Notes: a model not told the origin generated them from the letters alone. A DNA stretch of 58,893 nt from CAYWRO01 sp964460345 (GCA_964460345.1 CAYWRO010000016.1:1-58893); one strand, 5' to 3'. Shown: positions 1 through 8,411, counted from the first letter of the stretch. Numbers and translations are program-made.

Positions 1-1
1 G

Positions 2-763
2 ACCAACACCACCTCCGGCGGGTACGGCGTGCTGTCGTTCCAGGAGAATGGGAACAGGTTTGGGTTCCAGATGCTCCAGCAGGCCAAGTCGATGTCGTTG
101 CTGGTGTACTTCGAAATTGGGTACAACGCATATGACGTTAGCTTGGGACGTAGATATGGGGGAGGCATCTTTGCACAAGCGGCCTGCAGCATGTCTCGCG
201 GGGATTGCCTGACGTGCGTGAGACAACTCAAGCAAGACGTCCTCGTAAGCCACATATTACGTGTAGTGCAGCAAATGCAATGCCTTGAGTGCAGGGGGAT
301 CCGCATAGAGTGCTCTAGCGGGTGCGGCGGGTATAATGACGGAGGCGGCTGGTACCCCAACAGTTGCACAACAATATTGTGCTTCAAACAAGCATGTTCG
401 TGTGAAGATCTAAGATATACACTGTTACACGAATTAATGCACGCTTGGAATACGTGTCACGATCAATGGCAGGATATGCGGGACTGTCAGACATGCATGT
501 GCAACGAGTTCTCAGCAAATGTGTTTAGCGGGCAATGTGACGACCCCACTTCGTCTTGGCGGATTGGCAAGACTCGGGAGCAGTGTCTGCGGGATAATAT
601 CGCATACTCGTGCCAATGGCAGTGCAGCGATCTTGAGCTCGATCTGTACTGGGGCTTGGTGTCCACTTCCTGTTACCCGCGTAGCCCTAAACCAACATCC
701 ATACCGGTCGCCACGGCCGAGCGGACAAGCATGCTGAAACATGTGTTTCGGGAGAACCAATGA
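2..763 (+). CDS. Rhs-family protein, C-terminal part, with M76 (Atp23)-like metallopeptidase tip (5' end outside window)
   Basis: The reading frame is open to the left edge, so only the last 253 residues are visible. The first ~45 residues match the Rhs-core end of the orphan copy at 1770-3158 (shared GGYGVLSFQENGNRFGFQ), then the two diverge, as expected for a conserved Rhs core with an exchangeable tip. The tip has HELMH (codons 428-442; residues 143-147), preceded by a Cys-rich stretch with GG and ILC. It is followed by TCMCNEFSANVFSGQC, with a candidate third ligand Glu at codon 506-508, and by a late EQCLRDN block. This order resembles peptidase M76/Atp23 (IRC..GG, HELxHxxD, HACSEIRAxxLSGxC, CVRRRA). 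It is therefore probably a secreted zinc-protease effector or toxin; that function is inferred. The tip is visibly more A+T-rich than its surroundings, consistent with transfer. The canonical RDPxG core end is not present. Confidence 0.75.
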   Translation, partial: TNTTSGGYGVLSFQENGNRFGFQMLQQAKSMSLLVYFEIGYNAYDVSLGRRYGGGIFAQAACSMSRGDCLTCVRQLKQDVLVSHILRVVQQMQCLECRGIRIECSSGCGGYNDGGGWYPNSCTTILCFKQACSCEDLRYTLLHELMHAWNTCHDQWQDMRDCQTCMCNEFSANVFSGQCDDPTSSWRIGKTREQCLRDNIAYSCQWQCSDLELDLYWGLVSTSCYPRSPKPTSIPVATAERTSMLKHVFRENQ

Positions 764-1566
764 GCACACGAAACATTCGCACACTGGCTGTCGCCATATT
801 CGCCCTAGTAACAGCTGGTTGCTCTAACCACGAGACAGTACGAGCAATGGCGACCGCTGATAAAGCTGACGACAGTGTCACGGTGTCGATTGAGAGCATG
901 TGCATTCACGGTGGCCTATGGATTGATGGGGCGGATGAGACCATCTGGTTCCCAAGGCAGTCGAATGAAGAGCCGCTCATAGGCAATGACGCGTATGTGG
1001 GGCCAGTAGTGGAAATTCAGATGAAGTTGACGAACCAGGGGGCGAACACACGCGTGGAGTCTTCTACTATCGATCGACTGTTGTTCAACATGGCATGGAG
1101 CGATTCGCAGGGCATGTGGTGGCAGCTCAAGCCGGTTGGAACTCACGGCGGCGGACGCGGCGCGGTGCAGGTGGAAAGAGGGGAGACTGTAGATGTTGGG
1201 AGGCGCCTTTTCGCAGCACTACTTCCAAAGAATGCCGATGTCAACTTGGGTGAGCCGTTAAGTCCGGCACTATACCTTCCAGCATCCATCTACTACGGGG
1301 GAGCACTTCGTGCTCAAGGGCGAGCAAGCACATTAGGGAAGGGTATCGCACACCCGTACGCTCTGGTGGCAGTTGGCGAATGTACGAGCATCAACGAGTG
1401 CGCGGGGCAGCGGGTTCCGGTGGACTATCCGATGCAGGCGATCACCTGGTTTGACCGGCCGCTCGTGCGATCGAAAAAGCGTGAACGCTGCACCAGATCG
1501 GCAACTGAGCCTCCTGCGCAATGCTCTATCCGAGCGCGAATCGCCTCCTTGGACGGGTCCGAATAA
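760..1566 (+). CDS. Putative lipoprotein overlapping the Rhs tip gene; candidate immunity protein
   Basis: A 268-residue protein that I do not recognise. Its ATG overlaps the stop of the preceding Rhs gene (ATGA), implying translational coupling. The N-terminus is a short charged stretch, a hydrophobic helix (LAVAIFALVTAGC) and a Cys at about residue 21. This is a plausible but imperfect lipobox, with Thr at -3. The mature part is predicted to be extracytoplasmic with no obvious repeats. In polymorphic toxin loci, the gene directly after a variable tip commonly encodes the cognate immunity protein. The overlap and envelope location fit that role against an exported metallopeptidase, but nothing in the sequence itself proves it. 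It could also be an unrelated accessory lipoprotein. Confidence 0.6.
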   Translation: MSTRNIRTLAVAIFALVTAGCSNHETVRAMATADKADDSVTVSIESMCIHGGLWIDGADETIWFPRQSNEEPLIGNDAYVGPVVEIQMKLTNQGANTRVESSTIDRLLFNMAWSDSQGMWWQLKPVGTHGGGRGAVQVERGETVDVGRRLFAALLPKNADVNLGEPLSPALYLPASIYYGGALRAQGRASTLGKGIAHPYALVAVGECTSINECAGQRVPVDYPMQAITWFDRPLVRSKKRERCTRSATEPPAQCSIRARIASLDGSE

Positions 1567-1769
1567 CGCCGCGAGTCATTCATAGTACTTGAGCAGTCCG
1601 ACCAGCGGCCACAGGGATCGGCGGAGCGGGCAGCAACAGCCCGCGTCTCATCTCACCGCTTTCGCGCGGTCACTACGTGCACCCGCGTGAGCAATATCGC
1701 AAACGGATCCAGCGGCGACCGCTGATCGCTGGTTAACACCCGACACAGTTTCAGGGCCCAGAACGCTTT

Positions 1770-3158
1770 TTGGGGAGAGCCCCAAGGGACTCGTTGTGCG
1801 CTGATTCCTCCGAAACAGTTGCTTTCCGGGAGTTTCACCGCCTTTGGAATGGTCTCAAGGGGCGGATTTTTGTTTGCACGTGGGACGGGGCGGCGCTGGC
1901 GAGGCCAACCGTAAGCCGTTGCTCAGGCGGGGCTTCCGCGATCTGGCGCCGCGCTGACTACCTCCCCGACGGCCGCGGCAACGTCGCGGCGGTGGTGACC
2001 TCCGAGAGCGTGCAGGTCGAGCAGGTGACCTACGATTGGCGCGGCATGCCGTTCAACCACCCCAGGGGCGACGCCGACGGTGACGGAGACGTGGACAACG
2101 ACGACTTCCCGCCATCCCTCCTGCTCTCCTCCTCCGGCTGCGACATCCGACATGACGTCAACCTCGACGGCACGTGCGACGCGGCCGACCGCACCATCGC
2201 GACCAACACCAGCGCGGGCGGGTACGGTGTGCTGTCGTTCCAGGAGAATGGGAACAGGTTTGGGTTCCAGATGCTTCAGCAGGCTAGATCGGTGTCGCTC
2301 GTGCTGTATTTTCCGATCGGGTGCGGAACATATGATGTGGGTTTGGGGCGGGGATACAGCCCATTCCGTGCTGCGCAGCCCGAGGAATCAATTCCACGCG
2401 TACCATTGAAACCCGATTCAGTTGACGCGCCACCACCGCCATTCGGACCAGCCGACTTGATCCCCACGTGCGAGGATGTCGGCGGCTGCGAAGCGGTCAT
2501 TTCATGCCTGACAGACGCCATGTACCGGCGCAGAATTTATACACCGGGCTTGCCAAGTCGAACACGCCCCGGCATTTATCCATATAATCCGGGCGGCTGG
2601 AATGAGTGCGAAACCGCCTTCCTTAAGGCGGGGCTGGCCTGCTGCAAAGAAGGCGGCGATGAGACTGAATGCATACGTGCTGCATCAAAAGCTTATGCCG
2701 ATTGCCGCGGGTTTCCCCAAGGTCCGGCTCCAATCCCCGCAGAGACTCCAGGCGGACTGCCTCCGATTCCCGACGGGCCGTTTCCGACCGATATCGTCAA
2801 GCCTGAGTGGTTCGATCCCGCGAAATGGGAGCATTGGGATTGGATGATGAAATGGAAGGGATGTGCGAAGGATGCGGAGAACGGTTCTGGGTGGCAGTCC
2901 AACGAGTGGCAGTGTCAGGATCTGGTGAATTGTTTGTTTGGAGAACGTGACCCTAAAAAGACGTCGATGATAGTCATCCACTGTTGTTACGGGGAGACAG
3001 ATCCCGCAATGCGAGGACGGTGCATTATGGAATATGCCATCGGCCTAGAGATATACGACCTTCTCAGCAACACTCTGCAACCGAAGGAGTTCCCGCTCGC
3101 GCGTTCGATCACTACTTCGCCACGAGTGTGCTCCGGCTGTGGACCATCCGGTCACTAG
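1770..3158 (+). CDS. Orphan Rhs C-terminal fragment: dockerin-like pair in Rhs core plus Cys-rich variable tip
   Basis: An open frame of 462 codons whose first start is a TTG without a convincing ribosome site. Real homology starts near 1955 with the Rhs-core signature YLPDGRGNVAAVV, so this is best read as a promoterless or displaced rhs 3' end. Inside the core sit two dockerin/EF-hand-like loops (GDADGDGDVDNDDF and DVNLDGTCDAADR, roughly 2068-2190). Then comes the NRFGFQ...YDVGLGR core end shared with the first gene. The tip (from ~2400) is unlike the first: Pro-rich linkers, then a Cys-rich region (CLTDAMY, CETAF...ACC, CRGFPQG, CQDLVNCLF, IHCCYGE, CSGCGPSGH). I do not recognise the domain. 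Many cysteines suggest an exported protein. It may be silent unless recombined onto a full rhs gene. Confidence 0.55.
   Translation: MGRAPRDSLCADSSETVAFREFHRLWNGLKGRIFVCTWDGAALARPTVSRCSGGASAIWRRADYLPDGRGNVAAVVTSESVQVEQVTYDWRGMPFNHPRGDADGDGDVDNDDFPPSLLLSSSGCDIRHDVNLDGTCDAADRTIATNTSAGGYGVLSFQENGNRFGFQMLQQARSVSLVLYFPIGCGTYDVGLGRGYSPFRAAQPEESIPRVPLKPDSVDAPPPPFGPADLIPTCEDVGGCEAVISCLTDAMYRRRIYTPGLPSRTRPGIYPYNPGGWNECETAFLKAGLACCKEGGDETECIRAASKAYADCRGFPQGPAPIPAETPGGLPPIPDGPFPTDIVKPEWFDPAKWEHWDWMMKWKGCAKDAENGSGWQSNEWQCQDLVNCLFGERDPKKTSMIVIHCCYGETDPAMRGRCIMEYAIGLEIYDLLSNTLQPKEFPLARSITTSPRVCSGCGPSGH
1795..1960 (+). repeat. Rhs-associated intergenic repeat, copy A (diverged)
   Basis: A stretch of about 165 bp that matches 4025-4190 with many substitutions. 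Shared blocks include CCTCCGAAA-CAGTTGCTT, a terminator-like hairpin, and a downstream part around CCGTAAGCCG and CTTCCGCGATCTGGC. The left part also recurs on both sides of the assembly gap. It lies between the first Rhs tip unit and the Rhs-core fragment that follows. The core homology of that fragment begins right at its end, so the repeat sits at an exchange boundary. Confidence 0.65.
1838..1872 (+). terminator. Rho-independent terminator inside repeat copy A
   Basis: CCGCCTTT pairs with AGGGGCGG, with two G-T wobbles, across a 12-nt loop. It is followed by ATTTTTG. It would end the transcript of the first Rhs tip and lipoprotein unit. Confidence 0.6.
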
Positions 3159-3167
3159 GCCATCGTC

Positions 3168-3941
3168 ATGATCATCAACAGGCAAGTTTACTATCAACTA
3201 GTGATTTGTGCTATCCCGTTCGGCATCATCACGACGATCGTCGTGGCCTGGTTCTATGCTGGTCAACGACGTGGCGAGGAATCGAAGTTCTGGATTCATG
3301 TGGTACGAACAGAGCCGATCTCGACGGGAAGTCTGTTTGTTCGTCGGGAGCGCTTTGGCATCTCTGAGATTGAGCATGAACACCGCACTGTGAGGTTTGT
3401 GTGGCATGGGAATGAGTGTCCTCCAGTTTCAAGGTCATCGTACGGTGGAGACAGTGAACGGACGAATAGTGTGGCTCGAAGGGCCCTTGAGCGAATGAGT
3501 GGTTCGGAGGGATGGCGAGCCAACCCGGTCGTCGAGCTTGCGTTGATGGGCGGATGGGGTAGATTACCCAAAGAAGATCACGCTATTGAGATGGTTGCCA
3601 GTGGCTGGCCATTCAGGGCAGTGTGGGGTTGGCGCGAGTGGAGCAGAACAAAGCCGTCTGAACGGCGGTGGCTGATCGGCATTCCCGGCCGACCGCCAGA
3701 GGCGATTTGGGGCAATGTGCCGTATCGACCAATTCCGCTGGGATTTGTAGCAAACTCTGCAATCTTTGCCGCTGTCTGGTGGATAGCATTGGCCGCTCCC
3801 CTGTTTGCCGTAAGGACGCGGCGCCGGCTCCATGGCACGTGTCTCTGCTGCGGATACAGTTTCGCTGGCCTGACGGGCACCGGTTCATTTCTCCGCTGTC
3901 CTGAGTGCGGGGCTAAGGCTCGCACGCCAGCTGCCGCCTGA
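3168..3941 (+). CDS. Membrane protein with C-terminal zinc ribbon; follows the orphan Rhs tip
   Basis: 257 residues, beginning 9 bp after the stop of the orphan Rhs fragment and so probably co-transcribed. One transmembrane segment lies near the N-terminus (residues ~8-28, ICAIPFGIITTIVVAWFY) and another near residues 197-220 (ANSAIFAAVWWIALAAPLFAV). Between them is a soluble, presumably extracytoplasmic domain of ~165 residues. The tail has a CxxCGYxFxGL...CPECG zinc-ribbon-like knuckle, a style frequent in planctomycete membrane proteins. The position suggests a possible immunity or accessory role for the tip, but such zinc-ribbon membrane proteins also occur alone. Function unknown. Confidence 0.65.
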   Translation: MIINRQVYYQLVICAIPFGIITTIVVAWFYAGQRRGEESKFWIHVVRTEPISTGSLFVRRERFGISEIEHEHRTVRFVWHGNECPPVSRSSYGGDSERTNSVARRALERMSGSEGWRANPVVELALMGGWGRLPKEDHAIEMVASGWPFRAVWGWREWSRTKPSERRWLIGIPGRPPEAIWGNVPYRPIPLGFVANSAIFAAVWWIALAAPLFAVRTRRRLHGTCLCCGYSFAGLTGTGSFLRCPECGAKARTPAAA

Positions 3942-4024
3942 ACCTTCAGGCCCCGTCGGTGCTGCCATAGCCCAGTTTTATTTGGAAGCCCCCTCTCGGA
4001 GGTCGCCAGATGAATGTCCATTTC

Positions 4025-4190
4025 GCGCTTGTTCTCTGAACTCGTTGCTTCCGGGGAGCTTACCCGCCTCTGAAGTGCTCTCCAGGGGCGGTTTTTTGTT
4101 GGCGCGTGGGGGCAGGGCGGGTCCGGCTCGGATCGCCGTAAGCCGCTGATCTGACGGCACCTCCGCGATCTGGCCGCAGTACCGCCTCTC
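4025..4190 (+). repeat. Rhs-associated intergenic repeat, copy B
   Basis: The second copy of the element seen at 1795-1960. It contains GTTGCTTCCGGGGAGCTTAC, which is also present at 8461-8481 and 8616-8636. A hairpin with a T-tract and a diverged tail (CCGTAAGCCG, CTCCGCGATCTGGCCGC) follow. It lies downstream of the second tip unit, so both tip units end in the same element. Confidence 0.65.
4064..4098 (+). terminator. Rho-independent terminator inside repeat copy B
   Basis: CCGCCTCT pairs with AGGGGCGG around a 12-nt loop, followed directly by TTTTTTG. It terminates the orphan-tip and zinc-ribbon gene unit. Confidence 0.75.
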
Positions 4191-5351
4191 TGCTCCGAGA
4201 GCGTCAGCCTTGCGCACCCGGGCCGTCTCACCCGTTTCAGGTACGACTTCGACCCCCAACTTTCGCCCTCGCGCAGTCCGGCTTGCCTTCTTCCCCCTAA
4301 ATCCGTTCTCGGCGGCCTCGATGCCGACAGGTTGGCGTCCGCGACCGTGCGGCGACTCGGCGTTGATCCGCACCTCAACGACGTTGTCGCTCACCTTCGC
4401 GCGCCAACCTTCACGTCTGCCTTCTTCATCGATGGCTCCTTGTGCCAAAGCCACCGATGCCCATTCCCAGCGAGCGAGCACATGAAGCCATGCAAGTCGT
4501 ATCACAGCAAGGCGATTGCAGCAGGAGTCGAGCGAATCCGCCGATCCCCGCAGCCGCCCCGGCCGACCCGATCCGCTCGCCTGGCGGAACCGCCTCGATG
4601 TGGCGACCCCCGACTGCGGTCGCACGAGCGGGAAGGCCCGCTGCATCGGCGCCAATTCGGCTCAGCCCCCTCATACGCGATCTCAGATCTGCGCGTTGCT
4701 TGGTATCCCCTAGTACGCCCGCGGCGGTAACTAGAAAAGAGGATTTCACAGGCACGGCGACCTACGGCCCTCTTCGTGAACGTTGGGGCATCCGGCCAAA
4801 CTGGTGGCGACTACGGCAACCGGTGGGTTGGCGGGATGACTTGATCTGGTCTGGCAAGGTTGGCAGCCAACGCGGTCAGCCATACATCGAGTCCTGCTCG
4901 TCTCCGTTGAGTCTCGTTCGGGAGTCGGACCGGGAGCCCTTCGCGTTCGGGGGGGCGGGCCATGTGGTTGTAGGAGGCCGTGGTTCTGGGGAAGGTGCGG
5001 CGGCGGCTCTTCCGAGACCAGAGGTGCCTGCCGAGGTCCTACCAGCGGAGGTGCTGCCCATCAATGGAGGAGAGGTGTTCCGCGAGGGCACCGTCCACCA
5101 GATGCTCTTCAACGCCATGGAGCGCAACCCGACGGCCGGCGACGCTGCATCGCCTGGGGCTGCCGCTGCATTGTGTGTGGCGTCGACTTCGCCCACGCTG
5201 AAAGCTTCATCGAAGTGCATCCATCTGAATCGTTGAAGGTGAGGGCGACATGGACCCAGTCGAAGATCTCCGATCTGCAAAACCTCTGCGGGGGTGAGCG
5301 TGCCCCGAATCTCGAAGAGCTCTCCGGCTGCGCTCGCGGATGCGAACATCG
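4191..5351. other. Gene-poor stretch, no supportable gene
   Basis: About 1.16 kb between repeat copy B and the 3' end of the HAF-repeat gene. Several overlapping open frames exist on both strands, as expected at this G+C. None has a recognisable domain, ribosome site or credible composition. It may be a decayed insertion in the Rhs shuffling zone. I see no RNA gene or insertion sequence in it. Confidence 0.5.
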
Positions 5352-6446
5352 TCACGGGTTTCCATTCGCCGCCGCACGGCGTCTTCTCGACGTAGTTAAC
5401 GCTGTCGCGAGCATGAGCGATGCCGCCCCCGGCGCCGGGATCGTCACTGCCCATGCCTCCCCTACTCCGTTGGGACTGACCCCGATCCCCACAATCGTCG
5501 TTCCATCGGCACTGACGGCCATCGCGCGGCTCAGACGCCAGCCGGGAAGGTCGAGCCCATGCTCCATCAGGAGATAATCCTGCAAGCCGAGAATGCCAAT
5601 CTCTTCAGTCCAAATCCAAGCTTCGGGCCCGCCCAGCGTTGGATGCAGCCTTTCGCCCACAATGATGCTCCCGTTGCCGGAAACACCATGAGCTTCCTGG
5701 AAGCCGCTGTTGCCTGCGAAGCCGACAAGCTCGTGCACGGCCCCATCCACCCACATCACAGCGTGCGAGCCACTTCGTCCGACGGCAACCCTCCCATCGG
5801 CTGAGAGGTCGCGCACCCAAGCGTCGTGAGACACCTGAAGAGCGGGCAGTGGCTGAACACCGTCCTGTTCGGTCCACAGAAACGGCCGGCTCTGAGAGCC
5901 GGAATTATGTGAGCCGGCGATGACGGACCCGTCCCCTGAGATCACGACATCGTGAACCTTGGGCGAAGTTCCAAGGTAGGAAAAGCCGCCGTCCTTCGTC
6001 CACCGAAAAGCACCGTGGTCCTCGTCCCAGCCCACAATAACGCTGCCATCACCGGACGTTGCGGTAGCCACGGCAACAGAGTCGCCTCCTGGCACGCCGT
6101 CCAGAAACATCACCCCGGAGCTGGTCCACTGCACTGGTTCCGACCGGGTGAGTCCCCCCGACCAGCCGACCGTCACAGTCCCGTCCAATGAAATGCCCAA
6201 GGCTTGTGATTCGGCCGGTGCTAGGAGCCCGACCATTCCAGTTTGCTTGGTCCATCGAAATGCCTGCCGACCGCGGTCACCTCTGGCCCATCCGACGATC
6301 ACCGACCCATTCGCCGACACATCCCAAGCGGTGCTAGGCGGGTCTCCACCGGGGAGGAGCCCAAGCCGATGGAACTCCACTTGGGCGTCCGAGGGCTGGC
6401 TGAGGCCCAGACCGATGGCCGCCGAAACACACAGATGGCGCAGCAT
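5352..6446 (-). CDS. Secreted HAF-repeat protein with PEP-CTERM-like C-terminus
   Basis: 364 residues from the ATG at 6446, chosen because AGGAGAGAG lies just upstream and a signal peptide follows (MLRHLCVSAAIGLGLSQPSDAQ). Longer in-frame starts have neither. The body has about seven ~45-residue repeats of the HAF type (DVSANGSVIVGWA...AFRWTK, SLDGTVTVGW, SGDGSVIVGW, SADGRVAVGR, SGNGSIIVGE, SADGTTIVGI). These usually build a propeller-like extracellular domain. The tail IPAPGAASLMLATALTTSRRRR is a PEP-CTERM-like sorting signal: a Pro motif, a hydrophobic helix and an Arg cluster. The protein is likely exported and processed at the cell envelope. Its ligand is unknown. It is transcribed against its neighbours. 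Confidence 0.8.
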   Translation of the reverse strand: MLRHLCVSAAIGLGLSQPSDAQVEFHRLGLLPGGDPPSTAWDVSANGSVIVGWARGDRGRQAFRWTKQTGMVGLLAPAESQALGISLDGTVTVGWSGGLTRSEPVQWTSSGVMFLDGVPGGDSVAVATATSGDGSVIVGWDEDHGAFRWTKDGGFSYLGTSPKVHDVVISGDGSVIAGSHNSGSQSRPFLWTEQDGVQPLPALQVSHDAWVRDLSADGRVAVGRSGSHAVMWVDGAVHELVGFAGNSGFQEAHGVSGNGSIIVGERLHPTLGGPEAWIWTEEIGILGLQDYLLMEHGLDLPGWRLSRAMAVSADGTTIVGIGVSPNGVGEAWAVTIPAPGAASLMLATALTTSRRRRAAANGNP

Positions 6447-6640
6447 GGCTCTCTCTCCTGCTTCGTGGCGATGAGGTATCCAGCCTCGTCGCGCTGACGC
6501 AGCGTAACGGCAGCCATCGCGCACGTCAACCTTGCTCTCTGCTCTCCCCCGAGGTAACTCATTCCAGTATCGCTTTGGCTTCAAAGCGCTACTGAGATGT
6601 CCCCCAGGCGGGCCCCGGCCTTTGACCCCCTCGGAGAGCC

Positions 6641-7330
6641 ATGCAGAGCCACAACGATCGGACCCCGGTGAAAAGCCCAGCGCCGTCACAACGCCGTGCG
6701 CCAGGGAAACCCCTAGCGCCACGAACCCCTGCCTCTCGCCACGGCCGCGGCAGACGCCTGCCGCCGGAGATCCTCACCGACATGGAGGTACGCCGGCTTA
6801 TGGCCGCCTGCGGAGGAGAGAAGCCCGTGCCGGTCCGCAACCGGGCGCTGATCGTGCTGGCGGAGCAGGGTCGGACTGCGGACGCGATCACGAGCATGGA
6901 GCGAGCCATCGCACTTGACGCTCACAATCATGTCGCGCGGTACAACCTTGCGGTTTCATACTTCCAAGAGAGCCAGTTCGAGAACGCAGCCACACATGCT
7001 CGGGTCGCGAGCGAACTGGATGCTTCCAACCCAATGGCGCACGGACTTCTGGCCAGCGCGCTTATCCGACTGGAGAGGCCCGCGGAGGCAGCCGAGTCGT
7101 TCCAGCGTGCTGTTGCGCTGCTGGCCGATGGGCACCCCCGAAAGGATGCATTCGGCCGTGCGCTGGCTGAGTGCGAGAAAAGCCCTCGTACAGACCAGGC
7201 CTCAAAACGGGGTTTCTGGAGAGTGATCGTCGGAGGGCTGCTCGGCCAGCGCCGCCAAGTTTTTCCAGCTGCGGCCGATCCCCATGGTGAGGGTGATGAC
7301 AATGCGATCGATACCGATGTACGGGCATGA
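6641..7330 (+). CDS. Chimeric ORF: tyrosine-recombinase N-terminal fragment fused to TPR repeats
   Basis: 229 residues from an ATG at 6641 with GGAG upstream. Residues ~38-73 (RRLPPEILTDMEVRRLMAAC ... VRNRALIVL) look exactly like the start of the catalytic domain of an integrase/XerC-type tyrosine recombinase. The following GLRxSE block and the catalytic R-H-R-Y residues are absent. From residue 74 (about nt 6860) the sequence becomes a TPR array (AEQGRTADAITSMERAIALD...; RYNLAVSYFQESQFENAATHARVASELD; GLLASALIRLERPAEAAESFQRAVAL) with a short basic tail. I infer an in-frame recombination joint that placed a TPR gene fragment behind the 5' end of a recombinase gene. Recombinase activity is not expected. 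Whether it is expressed is unknown. Confidence 0.6.
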   Translation: MQSHNDRTPVKSPAPSQRRAPGKPLAPRTPASRHGRGRRLPPEILTDMEVRRLMAACGGEKPVPVRNRALIVLAEQGRTADAITSMERAIALDAHNHVARYNLAVSYFQESQFENAATHARVASELDASNPMAHGLLASALIRLERPAEAAESFQRAVALLADGHPRKDAFGRALAECEKSPRTDQASKRGFWRVIVGGLLGQRRQVFPAAADPHGEGDDNAIDTDVRA

Positions 7331-7427
7331 GTGCATCGAGCAGAACAATGGTAATATTGATACGGCGACGACCCCGGTGCGCCCAGGATGTATCCCCGAC
7401 GCGTAACCCCAAGCGGAGGAGTTATCC

Positions 7428-8411
7428 GTGACGTTGCTTCTGGTGACCTCTGCGGCGATCGTCATCGGAATGGACGGAAGAGCTCAGGAGCCACCATCCG
7501 CCGAGGACGCGACGCTGCTAGTCACAACGCTGATTGACCCCGACGCACCTTGGGAAGAACGAGCGGCAGCGGAGGCGAGTCTGATCTCCTGCACTGACGC
7601 CCAAGTTCTGGAGGACATCTGGACCCATCTTGAGGGTCCAGTCCCATTCGGCCAACAGTTTGAGTTCATAGACGGTCAACTTGTTTCGACCGACGAGCCC
7701 GCAGAGATGCATCCACAGCACGTCGTGGCCTTGGTTCCCGGCGGTGGAAGCGCCGAGGGTGATCGCGGCTCGCCAGTTGGTGCTCAGATCGTCTATGCGC
7801 GCCTGCGCGTCTGGCAGGCCCTAACGCGATCCGCTGGGACCGCGGCGGAGCGAAGCGCCATCCTGCTGGACCTGCTGAGCAGAGACCAAGGAGAGTTCGC
7901 GAAAATCATGGTTCTTCGTGCCTGCATGCGGAACTGGTCTGTCGACCTCGGTCAAGCGGTGGAGGGCATCGGTCTTGATGTCCAAGAGAACTGTCGTGTC
8001 CGACGTGAGGCCTTCCGGCTACTGATGGTCCAGCAACGCGACTCCTTCCTAAAGCTTGTTGACGCCGTCTGGGTGGAGCGACACACGGCATGCGCTGATG
8101 ATCTCTCGAGGCACCTTACTCAGACGCGAGCGGGGATGGAGCCCATGTATGACCCTAGAGTCATGCTGCTTCGAGTTGACACATTTACGAGGTATCTGCA
8201 AGAGGGTAACTCCGTAGGAGCAAGTCGAGTGGCAATGGAGTTGAACGCTTATGGCAAACTTGGCATAGATCAGGCGGCATCGCCGGAGGCTCCCGAAGGG
8301 AGCGACGCTTGGTACGCTCGACTTAACCAGGAGATGGAGGTGTGGATCAGCGACAACATCGCCAGGCTGGAGCTAGAAGCCGCGAACGCGAAGGCCCCAT
8401 CTGGCAGTTGA
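7428..8411 (+). CDS. Secreted or membrane-anchored protein of unknown function
   Basis: 327 residues from a GTG start at 7428, chosen for the GGAGGA ribosome site 7 nt upstream. The hydrophobic N-terminus (MTLLLVTSAAIVIGM) can act as a signal peptide. The rest is rich in helix-forming Glu/Ala/Leu/Arg (e.g. ERAAAEASLIS, AERSAILLDLLSRD, CRVRREAFRLLM). This suggests an alpha-helical, possibly HEAT-like fold. No family is recognised. It lies 97 bp after the chimeric ORF, in the same direction, and ends 16 bp before the repeat at the scaffold gap. Confidence 0.6.
   Translation: MTLLLVTSAAIVIGMDGRAQEPPSAEDATLLVTTLIDPDAPWEERAAAEASLISCTDAQVLEDIWTHLEGPVPFGQQFEFIDGQLVSTDEPAEMHPQHVVALVPGGGSAEGDRGSPVGAQIVYARLRVWQALTRSAGTAAERSAILLDLLSRDQGEFAKIMVLRACMRNWSVDLGQAVEGIGLDVQENCRVRREAFRLLMVQQRDSFLKLVDAVWVERHTACADDLSRHLTQTRAGMEPMYDPRVMLLRVDTFTRYLQEGNSVGASRVAMELNAYGKLGIDQAASPEAPEGSDAWYARLNQEMEVWISDNIARLELEAANAKAPSGS

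Noticed and set aside
4442..5454. Overlapping frames on both strands (264 and 192 codons) in the gene-poor stretch
   Set aside because: Neither has a domain, signal or ribosome site, and composition is like other shadows. Not supported as genes.
6447..6722. N-terminal extension of the HAF-repeat protein
   Set aside because: It would place the signal peptide 90 residues inside the protein. The ATG at 6446 has a strong ribosome site and starts directly at the signal peptide.
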